Source: Duganella sp. CF517 (GTDB taxonomy: Bacteria; Pseudomonadota; Gammaproteobacteria; Burkholderiales; Burkholderiaceae_D). From it: a DNA stretch of 64,000 nucleotides. The notes beneath the pieces were generated by a model. The model was not told the DNA's origin. It ran no database searches and worked only from the letters and a program-made list of their open reading frames with translations. Position numbers and translations under genes: made by a program. The stretch covers positions 62,001 through 126,000 of the forward strand of contig NZ_FODC01000003.1 of NCBI RefSeq assembly GCF_900110275.1. Direction: 5' to 3'. This document shows, in pieces, positions 25,693 through 34,827 of the stretch. Each line of letters opens with the position of its first letter. The stretch's first letter is position 1.

Positions 25693-26397
25693 ATGATCAT
25701 TTGTATAGGTGCCGGGCCGGGCGACATTGGCTATCTGACGCAGCGCGGCGCGCAGCTGATACGCGAGGCGGATGTCGTCGCCGGTTTCGAGGCCGTGCTC
25801 AATGTCGTGCGCAGCCTGATACCGGAGGCCGCGAAGGTGGTCAGCATGGGATACCGCGACCAGGTGGAGCAGCTGGACAAGGTGGCGCTGGAACATCACG
25901 CCGGCAAGCGCTGCGTGGTCGTTTTCATGGGCGATATCCATTTCAGCGGCTTCCAGTACCTGGAGCGGGTCGAACGCGCCTGCGGCCACCCGGTCGAATC
26001 GCTGCCCGGCATATCGTCGGCACAGATACTCGCGTCGCGCGCCAAGGTCTGCTTCGACGAAACCACGTTCATCACCTTCCACCGCCGGGGCGACCTGGAA
26101 CCGTTCAAGCGCCACCTTGTGCATGTGCTGCAGGATCAGCGCAACGCCATCGTCATTCCGTGTCCATGGGATGCCGCGCGCTCGTTCATGCCGTGGCATA
26201 TCGCCGCCTACCTGATCGAACAGGGCATTCCGCCCTCGCATCCGACAGAGGTGTGGGAGAACCTGACACGGGGCGAGGCCGAGTGGCATGGCACGCTGGC
26301 CGAATGCGCCGGCCATCAATGCTCCGACATGAGCATTATGTTGATCCGCACGCTGGCTCCGATGGACAGCCAGATCGAAGCGGCGCCGCTGAAATGA
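25693..26397 (+). CDS. cbiE: CbiE, cobalt-precorrin-7 C5-methyltransferase
   Basis: A 234-aa tetrapyrrole methylase with the N-terminal I-G-A-G-P-G-D loop for [13 protein letters not shown] is the methylase motif that follows the active site. The rest, with W-D-A-A-R... and W-E-N-L-T-R-G-E-A, is closer to CbiE than to CobM, CobJ or CobI. TAGGAG precedes the start. CbiE is often fused to or followed by CbiT, the C15-methyltransferase/decarboxylase; here no cbiT is present. The stop overlaps the next gene (ATGA). The substrate assignment relies on family resemblance. Confidence 0.8.
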   Translation: MIICIGAGPGDIGYLTQRGAQLIREADVVAGFEAVLNVVRSLIPEAAKVVSMGYRDQVEQLDKVALEHHAGKRCVVVFMGDIHFSGFQYLERVERACGHPVESLPGISSAQILASRAKVCFDETTFITFHRRGDLEPFKRHLVHVLQDQRNAIVIPCPWDAARSFMPWHIAAYLIEQGIPPSHPTEVWENLTRGEAEWHGTLAECAGHQCSDMSIMLIRTLAPMDSQIEAAPLK

Positions 26398-28007
26398 CGG
26401 CTAGCGAGAAATTCGGCATCGTCATAGCCGGCCATGGCAGCCGCGATCCGGACGCCGTGCGCGAGTTCGAGGCGCTGGTGGAACTGGTGCGCGAGCGCGC
26501 GCCACAGGATGCGGTCAGCCATGGCTACCTGGAATTCGCCAGCCCGACCATCGCCCAGGCGGTGGCGGACAATCTGGCGGCCGGCGCGCGGCAGGTGGCG
26601 GTGGTGCCCGGCGTTCTGCTGGCCGCGCGCCACGCCAAGAACGACATGCCGGCCGAGATGCAGGCGGTAGCGCGCGACCATCCGGAGATCGACTTCCACT
26701 TCGGCGCGCCGATGAGCCTTGATCCCAAGCTGCTGCAGCTGGCGCAGGAGCGCATTGTCGCCGCCGAAGCCACGTCGCCGCAAACGATCAGGCGCTCCGA
26801 CACCTGCCTGGTGGTGGTGGGACGCGGCACGACCGACCCGGACGCCAATGGCGAAGTGGCCAAATTGGCACGCATGCTGGAGGAAGGGATGGGCTTCGGC
26901 ACCGCCTTCGTGTGCTACTCCGGTACGGCGCAACCATTGGTCGCGGATGGGCTTCGCAGCGCCGCAAGGCTGGGCTATGCGCGCATCGTGGTGCTGCCGT
27001 TCTTCCTGTTCGACGGCGTTCTGGTGAAGCGGATCTATGCGGCGGCGGACGATTTGCGCGAGCGCGAACCGGGGTTGGAGGTGCTGAAGGCGGGCTACTT
27101 CGGCGTCCACCCCATCGTCGCCGACGTGATGATCGATCGTGCGCGCGAGGCGGTCGCCGGCCGCGCGGCGATGAACTGCTCGCTGTGCAAATACCGCGTA
27201 CAGATCGTCGGCTTCGAGCAGCAGGTCGGCGAGCCGCAACGCGCGCACCATCTCGCTGTGCGCGGACTGCTGGCGAAGGCGGATGCGGCCAATGAAGAAC
27301 CGGCCAGCGCGGGACCGGTCTACAAACCTTACGATCCGCACCCGATCGAGGCGGAGAGCTTCCGCATCATCGCGGCGGGCCGTGACTGGTCGGCTTTTCC
27401 ATCGGATCGGCTGACGGTGCTGCAACGCCTTGTTCACACCAGCGGCGATTTCGACGCCGTCGACGACATCTATTTTTCGCCGGGCGCCGTCGATAGCGGC
27501 ATCCGTGCGCTGTTGCGCTGCAAGCGTGTTCTGACCGACGTGACGATGGTGCAGACCGGCCTGAAACGCGCTTTGCTGGAGGAGCTGGGCATCGATACTT
27601 GGTGCGGCGTGCATGACCGCGAGACGCATCTGATGTCCGAACAATACGGCATCACGCGCTCGGCGGCCGGCATCCGGCGCGGCTGGGAAAAATTCGGCAA
27701 CGACGTGGTGGTGGCGATCGGCGACGCGCCGACGGCGATCTTTGAAACGGTGCGGTTGATCCGCGACCACGGTTGGCGCCCGCAGCTTGTGATCGCGCTG
27801 CCGGTGGGTTTCGTGGGCACGCGCGAGAGCAAGGATGCGCTGCGGCGCTGCCTGCAGGTGCCTCGCATCACCAACAGCGGCACGCGCGGTGGTTCGCCGT
27901 GGGCGGCCAGCGTCGTCAACGGTTTGATGATCGATGGCTTGAACCAGCTTGCGGGCTATGGCGCTGTAGATGAAGCTGGCGATGACGCTGGAAACACCGC
28001 TGGCTGA
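26394..28007 (+). CDS. CbiX-CbiC fusion: sirohydrochlorin cobaltochelatase and precorrin-8X methylmutase
   Basis: A 537-aa two-enzyme protein. Residues 1-~290 are CbiX-long: G-H-G-S-R-D-P-D near the start, a conserved His in [10 protein letters not shown], the repeat half [12 protein letters not shown], and M-N-C-S-L-C at 260-265, the MXCXXC motif that carries a 4Fe-4S centre in CbiX-long proteins. Residues ~310-537 are CbiC/CobH: the catalytic His348 in R-L-V-H-T-S-G, F-S-P-G-A, and S-G-T-R-G-G-S-P-W. It joins the first cobalt step of the early-insertion route to a late rearrangement step. It starts in the cbiE stop (ATGA). Confidence 0.9.
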   Translation: MTASEKFGIVIAGHGSRDPDAVREFEALVELVRERAPQDAVSHGYLEFASPTIAQAVADNLAAGARQVAVVPGVLLAARHAKNDMPAEMQAVARDHPEIDFHFGAPMSLDPKLLQLAQERIVAAEATSPQTIRRSDTCLVVVGRGTTDPDANGEVAKLARMLEEGMGFGTAFVCYSGTAQPLVADGLRSAARLGYARIVVLPFFLFDGVLVKRIYAAADDLREREPGLEVLKAGYFGVHPIVADVMIDRAREAVAGRAAMNCSLCKYRVQIVGFEQQVGEPQRAHHLAVRGLLAKADAANEEPASAGPVYKPYDPHPIEAESFRIIAAGRDWSAFPSDRLTVLQRLVHTSGDFDAVDDIYFSPGAVDSGIRALLRCKRVLTDVTMVQTGLKRALLEELGIDTWCGVHDRETHLMSEQYGITRSAAGIRRGWEKFGNDVVVAIGDAPTAIFETVRLIRDHGWRPQLVIALPVGFVGTRESKDALRRCLQVPRITNSGTRGGSPWAASVVNGLMIDGLNQLAGYGAVDEAGDDAGNTAG

Positions 28008-29142
28008 ACGCCAGCCGTTCGATCTGAGCGTGCCGGCCATGAATGGCCTGCGGCGCGGCCGCACAACGGGCAGCTGCGCCACGGCCGCCGTTAAATCGGC
28101 GCTGAAGCTGCTGCTGCACGGCGAACGTGACACGCAGATCGACATCAGCCTGCCCGATGGGCTGCATTTTTTGACGGTGCCGATACAGCGTGTCGATTGG
28201 CTGGACGGACAGGCGGTCAGGTCGGAGGTGCTGAAGGATGGCGGCGACGACCCGGATAACACGCATGGCGCCACCATCTTCGCCGAGGTGCGTCGCAACG
28301 CCGCCGGCGAGGTGCGGTTTTTTGCCGGACGTGGCGTCGGCATCGCCACCGCGCCAGGTTTGCGTGTGGCGGTCGGCGAGCCGGCCATCAACCCGGTGCC
28401 ACGCCAGATGATGCGGCGTGCGGTACGGGAGGTGCTGGAAGACGCGATGGCCGAATCGGCCGATGCCGGGTTCGATCTGACCATCGGCTGCGAGGGCGGC
28501 GAGATCATCGCCAGGAAGACCTTTAATCCGAGGCTGGGCATCGTCGGCGGCATCTCGATTCTCGGTACCTCCGGCATCGTCGAACCGATGTCGCTGTCGA
28601 CCTGGATAGCCTCGATCGAAGTGTATGTGCGGGTGGCGCTGGCGGGCGGCCAGCAATGCGTGGCCTACCTGCCGGGGAAGATAGGCAGGGAGTATGCGCG
28701 CGACGTGCTGCGGCTGCCGGAACAGCGCACCGTGCAGATCGCGAATTTTCTGGGCGATGCGCTCGACTTCACGCAAACGGTGCTGGCCGAGGATGAACGC
28801 ACGCTGGATGTCCTGTGGCTGGCGGGCCATCCCGGCAAGCTGGCCAAGGTGCTGGACGGCGCCTGGGATACCCATTCCAGCAAGAGCAACATGGCCATGG
28901 GCGGCGTGGCGCGGGTGGCCGCGCAGTGGGGCTACCGCCCGCAAGTGGTGAACGATATTGAAACGGCAAATACAGTGGAAGCGGCAATGGAACGATTAAA
29001 GCAGGAACCCGGTGCGCCGGCATTTTGGCGCGAGATTGAGCGCCGCATCGGCGAACTGGCGCACGCGCGCGTGCCGTCGGTCAAACGGCTGGAGGTGCGT
29101 CTGTTCGACTTGGCCGGCAATCTGCTCGGGGAACGGGCATGA
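27970..29142 (+). CDS. cbiD: CbiD, cobalt-precorrin-5B C1-methyltransferase
   Basis: A 390-aa protein with R-R-G-R-T-T-G-S-C-A-T-A-A near residue 27, the hallmark N-terminal motif of CbiD. The M-A-M-G-G-V-A-R-V-A segment and G-G-I-S-I-L-G-T-S-G-I-V-E-P-M are also typical. CbiD methylates C1 after ring contraction in the early-cobalt route. The first ATG lies 38 nt inside the CbiX-CbiC gene; an ATG at 27982 is an alternative. The stop overlaps the next start (ATGA). Confidence 0.92.
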   Translation: MKLAMTLETPLAERQPFDLSVPAMNGLRRGRTTGSCATAAVKSALKLLLHGERDTQIDISLPDGLHFLTVPIQRVDWLDGQAVRSEVLKDGGDDPDNTHGATIFAEVRRNAAGEVRFFAGRGVGIATAPGLRVAVGEPAINPVPRQMMRRAVREVLEDAMAESADAGFDLTIGCEGGEIIARKTFNPRLGIVGGISILGTSGIVEPMSLSTWIASIEVYVRVALAGGQQCVAYLPGKIGREYARDVLRLPEQRTVQIANFLGDALDFTQTVLAEDERTLDVLWLAGHPGKLAKVLDGAWDTHSSKSNMAMGGVARVAAQWGYRPQVVNDIETANTVEAAMERLKQEPGAPAFWREIERRIGELAHARVPSVKRLEVRLFDLAGNLLGERA

Positions 29143-29873
29143 GCGGCGTCGGCACCTTGTGGGGCATCGGCGTCGGCCCCGGCCCGGCGGGCTATCTGCC
29201 GCTGGCTGCGCTGGAGGCCTTGCGCCAGGCGGACCTGGTGTATGCGCCGCGTGCGCGGGGCGCGGCCGACTCGGTGGCGCTGCAATGCCTGGCCGGCACC
29301 GGATTCGAGCCGGACGCCGGCAAGCTGCGCGAAATCGAATTTAACATGGACCCGGACCGCGCGGTGCTCACCGAGCATTACGCGCAACTGGCGGACATGA
29401 TCGCCGCCGAACTGCGCGCCGGCCGCAATGTCGCCTACCTGACCATCGGCGACACGTTGACCTATTCGACCTACGGCTATGTGCTGGCGGCGCTGCGCGA
29501 GCGTATTCCCGGGCTGCCGCACCGTACCTTTCCCGGCGTGACCAGTTACGCGGCGGCCGCCTCGGCGCTGTCATGGCCGCTGGGCGAGGGCAAGGAGCGC
29601 GTACTGATTTTGCCGTGTCCCGAAACGCCGGAGGAGCTGCGGCGCGACATCGAGAGCCACGATATCGTCGTGCTGATGAAAGTGGGCGCCCGTTTGGGCT
29701 GGGTGCTCGACCTGCTGCGCGAGATGGACATCGCCAGGTATTGCGCGTTCGCGCGCCGTATCGGACTGCCGGGCGAGCTGCTCGCTTCCGGCGTCGGCGA
29801 TCTGGTCGCCGACGAGGCGATGGGTTATCTGGCCACTTTGCTGGTTCGTCGGTCACCGCGAAAGGAACGTTGA
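29139..29873 (+). CDS. cobI: CobI/CbiL, precorrin-2 C20-methyltransferase
   Basis: A 244-aa tetrapyrrole methylase with G-V-G-P-G-P at residues 11-16 for SAM. The family signatures Y-L-T-I-G-D-T-L-T-Y-S-T-Y and K-V-G-A-R-L are intact; the G-D-x-x-x-Y-S-T-Y pattern distinguishes C20 methyltransferases. It methylates C20 of (cobalt-)precorrin-2, the first committed methylation after the CbiX step. Its start sits in the cbiD stop. Confidence 0.92.
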   Translation: MSGVGTLWGIGVGPGPAGYLPLAALEALRQADLVYAPRARGAADSVALQCLAGTGFEPDAGKLREIEFNMDPDRAVLTEHYAQLADMIAAELRAGRNVAYLTIGDTLTYSTYGYVLAALRERIPGLPHRTFPGVTSYAAAASALSWPLGEGKERVLILPCPETPEELRRDIESHDIVVLMKVGARLGWVLDLLREMDIARYCAFARRIGLPGELLASGVGDLVADEAMGYLATLLVRRSPRKER

Positions 29874-29874
29874 A

Positions 29875-30648
29875 ATGAAAGTATATTTTGTAGGCGCCGG
29901 TCCCGGCGCGGCCGACCTGATCACCCTGCGCGGCGCGCGTCTGCTGGGCAGCGTCAGCATGGTGCTGTACGCCGGCTCGCTGGTACCCACCGAAATGCTG
30001 AACCACTGCGTGCCGGGCACCGAATTGATCGACACCGCCGAACTGGATCTGGAGCAGCAGCAGGCCTGCTACGTCCGGGCGCAGGCGGCGGGCACCGATG
30101 TGGTGCGGCTCCATTCCGGCGATCCGGCGATTTACGGCGCCACGGCGGAACAGATGCGCCGCCTGGAGGCGCTGGGCATCGAGTACGAGATCGTGCCCGG
30201 CGTGTCTTCCTTCACGGCGGCCGCCGCCGCGATCCAGTCGGAACTGACCAAGCCGGAAGTGTCGCAGAGCGTGATACTGACGCGGGTCTCGGGCCGCGCC
30301 TCGGCGGTGCCTGAACTCGAATCGATCGCGCGCCTGGCGGAACATCGCGCCACCATGTGCATCTTCCTTTCCGGGCCGCACCTGAAGAAGATCGTGGCCG
30401 ACCTGTCGCTGCACTACCCGCTGGATACGCCGGTCAGCCTGGTCTACCGCGCCAGCTGGCCGCAGGAGAAGATCTACCAGGGCACGCTGGGAACGGTGCT
30501 GCAAGACACCAAGCGCGGCGCGTGGAACCTGACCACGATGATGCTGATCGGCGCGGCGCTGGATAAAAATGTCGCCGCCGAATCGAGCCTGTATTCGAAG
30601 GACTTCACCCATCTGTTCCGCGTGGTGAAGAAGAAGGACGCGGCGTGA
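29875..30648 (+). CDS. cobM: CobM/CbiF, precorrin-4 C11-methyltransferase
   Basis: A 257-aa methylase with V-G-A-G-P-G-A-A-D-L-I-T-L at the start, Y-A-G-S-L-V near 40, R-L-H-S-G-D-P-A-I-Y-G at about 80-90, and G-V-S-S-F-T-A-A-A-A, the standard CobM/CbiF signature set. It adds the C11 methyl group after the C17 methylation. AAGGAAC precedes the start. It begins 2 nt after cobI ends and its stop overlaps cbiG (ATGA). Confidence 0.93.
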   Translation: MKVYFVGAGPGAADLITLRGARLLGSVSMVLYAGSLVPTEMLNHCVPGTELIDTAELDLEQQQACYVRAQAAGTDVVRLHSGDPAIYGATAEQMRRLEALGIEYEIVPGVSSFTAAAAAIQSELTKPEVSQSVILTRVSGRASAVPELESIARLAEHRATMCIFLSGPHLKKIVADLSLHYPLDTPVSLVYRASWPQEKIYQGTLGTVLQDTKRGAWNLTTMMLIGAALDKNVAAESSLYSKDFTHLFRVVKKKDAA

Positions 30649-31409
30649 CGCCGACACTTGGCATCTGGCTGGTGCGCGCGGAAGGCGAAGCGCTGGCGGC
30701 CGCGCTGCAACGGAGTCTGGGCGGGGAGGTGCACCGCCCATGGCTGTCGCCCGAGAGCGGCCAGAAGGCGCAATTCGCCGCCAGCTACCGGCGCCACGAC
30801 CAATGGATCATGGTCGCGGCCAGCGGGATCGCGGTGCGGTTTCTCGACGGTCTGCCGGCGGACAAGCACACCGACCCCGCCGTCGTCGTGCTGGACGAAG
30901 CGGGTCGTTTCGCCATCGCGCTGCTGGCTGGCCACGAGGGCGGCGCCAACGCATTGGCCTATCGTGCCGCCCGGGTGGTTGGCGCGGTGCCGGTGGTGAC
31001 AACGGCCACCGAGGCGCTCAAGCCGCTGACGGTGGGCATAGGCTGCCGCAAGGGCGTCGCGCCGGAACGCATCGAGGCGGCGGTGTCGCAGGCGTTGCGA
31101 GCCGGCGGCGACTACGGCATCGGCGACGTGCGGGAAATGGCGACCGTCGACCTGAAGGCCGGGGAACCGGGCCTGCTCGAATTCTGCGCCCGGCACGATC
31201 TGCCGCTGCGCGTGTTCGCGCGGGCGGATCTGGCCGCGCGGCCCTGGGTCGGCAAGCCGTCCGACTGGGTGCGGCAAAACGTGGGACTGGACGGCGTGTG
31301 CGAGCCGTGCGCCCTGGTGGCGAGTGCGCGCGGCGCGCTGCTGGTGCCGAAAACAAGCCTGGACGGCGTCGCCGTCGCAGTGGTAATGGATAAATGGATG
31401 GAAATCTGA
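30645..31409 (+). CDS. cbiG: CbiG, cobalt-precorrin-5A hydrolase (short form)
   Basis: A 254-aa protein with a CbiG N-terminal domain (A-V-V-V-L-D-E-A-G-R-F-A-I-A-L-L-A-G-H-E-G-G-A-N, about 80-103) and a CbiG C-terminal/CobE-like domain (T-V-G-I-G-C-R-K-G-V near 127). CbiG opens the delta-lactone of cobalt-precorrin-5A and releases acetaldehyde, a step of the early-cobalt route. Many CbiG proteins also have a middle domain and are ~330-350 aa; that domain appears absent here. The stop overlaps the next start (TGATG). Confidence 0.87.
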   Translation: MTPTLGIWLVRAEGEALAAALQRSLGGEVHRPWLSPESGQKAQFAASYRRHDQWIMVAASGIAVRFLDGLPADKHTDPAVVVLDEAGRFAIALLAGHEGGANALAYRAARVVGAVPVVTTATEALKPLTVGIGCRKGVAPERIEAAVSQALRAGGDYGIGDVREMATVDLKAGEPGLLEFCARHDLPLRVFARADLAARPWVGKPSDWVRQNVGLDGVCEPCALVASARGALLVPKTSLDGVAVAVVMDKWMEI

Positions 31410-32953
31410 TGAGTGGTGTTTTGAATTTGGTGTCGGTGGGGCCGGGCTTCGGCGATTTGATCGTCCCGCGCGCGATTGCGGCCTTGCGCGACAGCGATGT
31501 CATCGTGGCTTATGAATTGTATCTGCGCTGGATCGCGCCCCATATCGAAGGCAAGGAAATCCACACGCCGCCGTTGACGCAGGAGCGCGAACGCGCGATG
31601 CTGGCGATCGAGCAGGCGCGCGCCGGCGCCAGGGTCGCGCTGATCTCCAGCGGCGACATCGGCATCTATGCGATGGCCGCGCTGGCATTCGAGGAAATGC
31701 GCGAGGACGATACCTATGAAGTGAATGTGGTCCCGGGCATCACCTCCGCCAATGCCTGCGCGTCCTTGCTGGGCTCTCCGCTGTCCCACGATTTCGCTAC
31801 GCTCAGCCTCTCCGACCTGCTGTGCCCCTGGGAGTGGATCGAGCACCGCGCCCGACATATCGCGCAGGCGGATCTGGCCTGTGTGATGTACAACGTGCAA
31901 AGCGCCAGCCGGCAGGAGGGCGTCTACCGCGTGCTGCAGTTGATGCTGGAAGCGAAAGCCCCGCACACGCTGTGCGGCGTGGTCAAGAATGCATACCGTC
32001 CCGGCCAGGAAGTGGCGATTTACCGGCTCGACGAGCTACCGTCGCTGAAGTTCGACATGCTGACCACCATCGTGGTCGGCAACCGCTTCACGATGCGCAA
32101 GCGTGGCAGCATCTTCACGCCGCGTGGCTATAACGACTGGGCGCAGCCGGAGGCCAAGGACACGGCGCAGGAAGCCGAGCTGCCGGACAACGCCCTGTGG
32201 GTATTCTCCGGCACCAGCGACGGCAACGCACTGGCCGCGCAGTTGGCGCAAGGGCAGGGCAGGAACGTGGTGGTATCGGCGGCCAGCGACCATGGCGGCG
32301 ACTTGGCGCGCCAGGATTGTCCCGGCGTCAGCGTGTGGTCGGGCCGGCAGGGCATGGAAGCGCGCCGCCGCGTACTGACGCAAAAAAACGCCCGCGTGCT
32401 GCTCGATGCGACCCATCCCTATGCCTGCGGCATGTCGGAACAGCTGATTGGCTTGTCGAAGGAACTGGGCATCCCTTATCTGCGCTATGAACGCCCGGGC
32501 GAGTACCAGCCGCAGGACGGCGAGTTGTGCGCCTCGATGGAACAGGCGGCCGAGCGTGCCGCCGCCCTCGGATCGCGGATTTTCCTGGCGACGGGATCGA
32601 AGGATCTGGCGACGTTCATGCGCACGCCAGGCGCCGCCGGCAAGCAGTGGTTCGTGCGCCAAACCGCCGAGCCGGAACTGATCGAACGCGCGCTGGCCCT
32701 CGGGATTCCGCGCGAACGCATTTGCGCGATGCAGGGACCGTTTTCCGCCGAGTTCAATACGGCGCTGTGGCGCGACTGGGGCATCGATTGCGTGGTGACC
32801 AAGGATTCCGGCGGCGCGGGCGGCTACCAGGCCAAGGTGGCGGCGGCGAGCGCGCTGGGGATTCGTTTGCTGGTGGTGGCGCGTCCGCGTATCGCGTACC
32901 CGGCGCTGGTGGCCGATGCCGCGGACGCGATCAGGGAATGCGCGGCGTTATGA
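31409..32953 (+). CDS. CobJ-CobK fusion: precorrin-3B C17-methyltransferase and precorrin-6A reductase
   Basis: A 514-aa fusion. Residues 1-~250 are a methylase of the CobJ/CbiH type: V-S-V-G-P-G-F-G-D at the start, S-S-G-D-I-G-I-Y-A-M, and P-G-I-T-S-A-N-A-C-A. Residues ~265-514 are a CobK/CbiJ-type NAD(P)H reductase with F-S-G-T-S-D-G-N-A-L-A, L-L-D-A-T-H-P-Y-A and T-K-D-S-G-G-A-G-G-Y near the end. It joins ring contraction with the reduction several steps later. The start is in the cbiG stop; an in-frame ATG 15 nt upstream is less likely. Confidence 0.9.
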   Translation: MSGVLNLVSVGPGFGDLIVPRAIAALRDSDVIVAYELYLRWIAPHIEGKEIHTPPLTQERERAMLAIEQARAGARVALISSGDIGIYAMAALAFEEMREDDTYEVNVVPGITSANACASLLGSPLSHDFATLSLSDLLCPWEWIEHRARHIAQADLACVMYNVQSASRQEGVYRVLQLMLEAKAPHTLCGVVKNAYRPGQEVAIYRLDELPSLKFDMLTTIVVGNRFTMRKRGSIFTPRGYNDWAQPEAKDTAQEAELPDNALWVFSGTSDGNALAAQLAQGQGRNVVVSAASDHGGDLARQDCPGVSVWSGRQGMEARRRVLTQKNARVLLDATHPYACGMSEQLIGLSKELGIPYLRYERPGEYQPQDGELCASMEQAAERAAALGSRIFLATGSKDLATFMRTPGAAGKQWFVRQTAEPELIERALALGIPRERICAMQGPFSAEFNTALWRDWGIDCVVTKDSGGAGGYQAKVAAASALGIRLLVVARPRIAYPALVADAADAIRECAAL

Positions 32954-34059
32954 AGCAGCTGATCCCCGTGACCATCGTCACCGGCTTCCTTGGCGCCGGC
33001 AAGACGACTTTGTTGCGCGGCCTGGTCGAGCGGCGGCAGACGCGCCGTCTTGCCTTGCTGATCAACGAGTTCGGCGAGATTTCGGTGGACGGCGCGCTGG
33101 TGCGCGACGGCGTTGGCGACGACCCCCAAGTATGCATCCAGGATTTTCCCCACGGCCTGATCGCGTATGGCGACGATGTGCTGTTCGTGCCGGCCATGCG
33201 GGCGATCGCCGAGCGGCGCGCGCAGATCGACCACGTGCTGATCGAGACCTCCGGCCTGGCGTTGCCGACGGCGGTGATGGAGCTGCTGCAAAGCGCGGCG
33301 CTGGCCGGCGATTTCATCCTCGACGCGACGCTGGCGGTGGTGGATACGCCGTTGCTGCTGTCCGACCGCTTCGAGCACGGACCGCGGGAAGGCGAGAGCG
33401 CCGCCGCCACCATGTTCGACCAGCAGCTGGAATATGCGGACGTCGTTGTGCTGAACAAGATCGATGAGCTGGACGAGGCGGCGCTGCTGCTGGCCGAGAC
33501 GCGCGTGCGCCGGCGCGCGCCCAAGGTGCGCTTTCTGGAGCTGGCGTACCGCGCGCAGCTCGATATCCGCCTGGCGTTGGGCCTGCGGCTGCACCAGCCC
33601 ACCCGCACCGAACATACCCACGTCTTCACGCCGTTGGCGACGATGCCTGGAACGCAGGCGGCGCCGTTGGCCGGCCAGAATCGCCTGAACGGGCACGCCC
33701 ATTCGGGGCTGGGCGCGCACAGCCACGGACTGGCCACCCACAAGCATTTCCACGAGCAGGACCCGGGCTGGCTGTCCTTCGTGCTGCGCAGCGACGCGCC
33801 GCAGGACGAGGAGCAGCTCAAATCCGCGCTGCTCGAGGCGGCGCGCGCCGAACCTATTCTGCGCAGCAAGGGCTATATCCGCCTGCGCGACACTGCCAAC
33901 GCGGTGCTGGTGCAGGGCGTGCGCGCCCGTCTGACCTTGCAGGCCGATGCCGCCAGGGTTGCGGCGCCCCGTTCGCAGCTGGTCTTCATCGGCTATCACA
34001 TCAACCGCGTCAAGGTCGCCGCGCTGCTGACCGAACGCACCGGCACCGCGTGGCGCTAA
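32950..34059 (+). CDS. cobW: CobW family GTPase lacking the CxCC motif, with His-rich linker
   Basis: A 369-aa G3E GTPase: Walker A G-F-L-G-A-G-K-T-T at 11-19, E-F-G-E-I-S-V-D-G, E-T-S-G-L-A-L-P, and N-K-I-D for guanine recognition. The CxCC metal site usual after Walker A is replaced by a segment starting V-C-I-Q-D-F-P-H-G (C62), with one Cys only. Residues H249-H268 contain 7 His (of 20). The C-terminal domain is normal. CobW delivers cobalt for B12 synthesis in related bacteria. The ATG overlaps the cobJ-cobK stop; an ATG at 32938 is an alternative. Confidence 0.88.
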   Translation: MKQLIPVTIVTGFLGAGKTTLLRGLVERRQTRRLALLINEFGEISVDGALVRDGVGDDPQVCIQDFPHGLIAYGDDVLFVPAMRAIAERRAQIDHVLIETSGLALPTAVMELLQSAALAGDFILDATLAVVDTPLLLSDRFEHGPREGESAAATMFDQQLEYADVVVLNKIDELDEAALLLAETRVRRRAPKVRFLELAYRAQLDIRLALGLRLHQPTRTEHTHVFTPLATMPGTQAAPLAGQNRLNGHAHSGLGAHSHGLATHKHFHEQDPGWLSFVLRSDAPQDEEQLKSALLEAARAEPILRSKGYIRLRDTANAVLVQGVRARLTLQADAARVAAPRSQLVFIGYHINRVKVAALLTERTGTAWR

Positions 34060-34103
34060 CCGCCCACGATTCACATCCAATTTATCTACCTGAAGGAGTA
34101 CCT

Positions 34104-34670
34104 ATGAAATCCAAACCGACCCTGGCGCTGCTGGCGCTGACCTATGGAGGCGCCGCGCTGGCCCATCCCGGCCACTCTGAAGGCGCGATGGCCGGCCTGA
34201 TGCACCCGCTGACGGGCATCGACCATATTCTGGCGATGCTGGCGGTCGGCCTGTGGGGCGCGCAGCTGGGCGGGCGCGCGCAGTGGCTGCTGCCGGCCAG
34301 CTTCGTGGCTTTGCTGGCCGCCGGCGGCGCCCTGGGCATGAGCGGCGCGTCGCTGCCGATGGTCGAAGCGGGCATCGTCACGTCGGTGCTGCTGCTTGGC
34401 CTGCTGATCGGCTTCGCCGTCAAGTTGAAAACCCTGCCGGCCGCGCTGATCGTCGGCGGCTTCGCCGTCTTCCACGGCTACGCGCACGGCACCGAGATGC
34501 CGGCCATGGGCAACGCCTGGTTGTATGGCATGGGCTTCGTTGCCGCCAGCGCCGCGCTGCATATCGCGGGGCTCGGACTTGGACGCGCCGTCCGCAGCCA
34601 CAGTGGCTGGTTGCGCACCGGCGGCGGCTTTATCGCGCTGGCCGGCATCTGGCTCGGCATGGCCGCCTGA
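34104..34670 (+). CDS. hupE: HupE/UreJ family nickel/cobalt permease
   Basis: A 188-aa protein with six or seven TM segments, an N-terminal signal-like segment, and the diagnostic H-P-L-T-G-I-D-H motif. A conserved His and Y-A-H-G-T-E near the middle also fit the HupE/UreJ family. The GGAG ribosome site is 6 nt upstream of the ATG. Being last in a cobalamin operon, it is more likely a cobalt than a nickel importer, which is inference. A weak ATTTGC/GCAAAT hairpin (34673-34691) follows without a T-run. Confidence 0.9.
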   Translation: MKSKPTLALLALTYGGAALAHPGHSEGAMAGLMHPLTGIDHILAMLAVGLWGAQLGGRAQWLLPASFVALLAAGGALGMSGASLPMVEAGIVTSVLLLGLLIGFAVKLKTLPAALIVGGFAVFHGYAHGTEMPAMGNAWLYGMGFVAASAALHIAGLGLGRAVRSHSGWLRTGGGFIALAGIWLGMAA

Positions 34671-34827
34671 GTATTTGCGCGGTGGGCAAATAGCGTAAAA
34701 TCTTAGCGATAAATATTTTTTACGTGCGCTGCATCCAAACGCGGTGGCCATGGGTAGTGTGTGGGTGCGCTCCTCGTCATGAAGGCCGGGCGGCACGCCC
34801 ACTCACTTTTAAAAGAAGAGACTAACC

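Noticed and set aside
34673..34691. Rho-independent terminator after hupE
   Set aside because: Only a 6-bp stem (ATTTGC/GCAAAT) with no T-run; not supported as a terminator.
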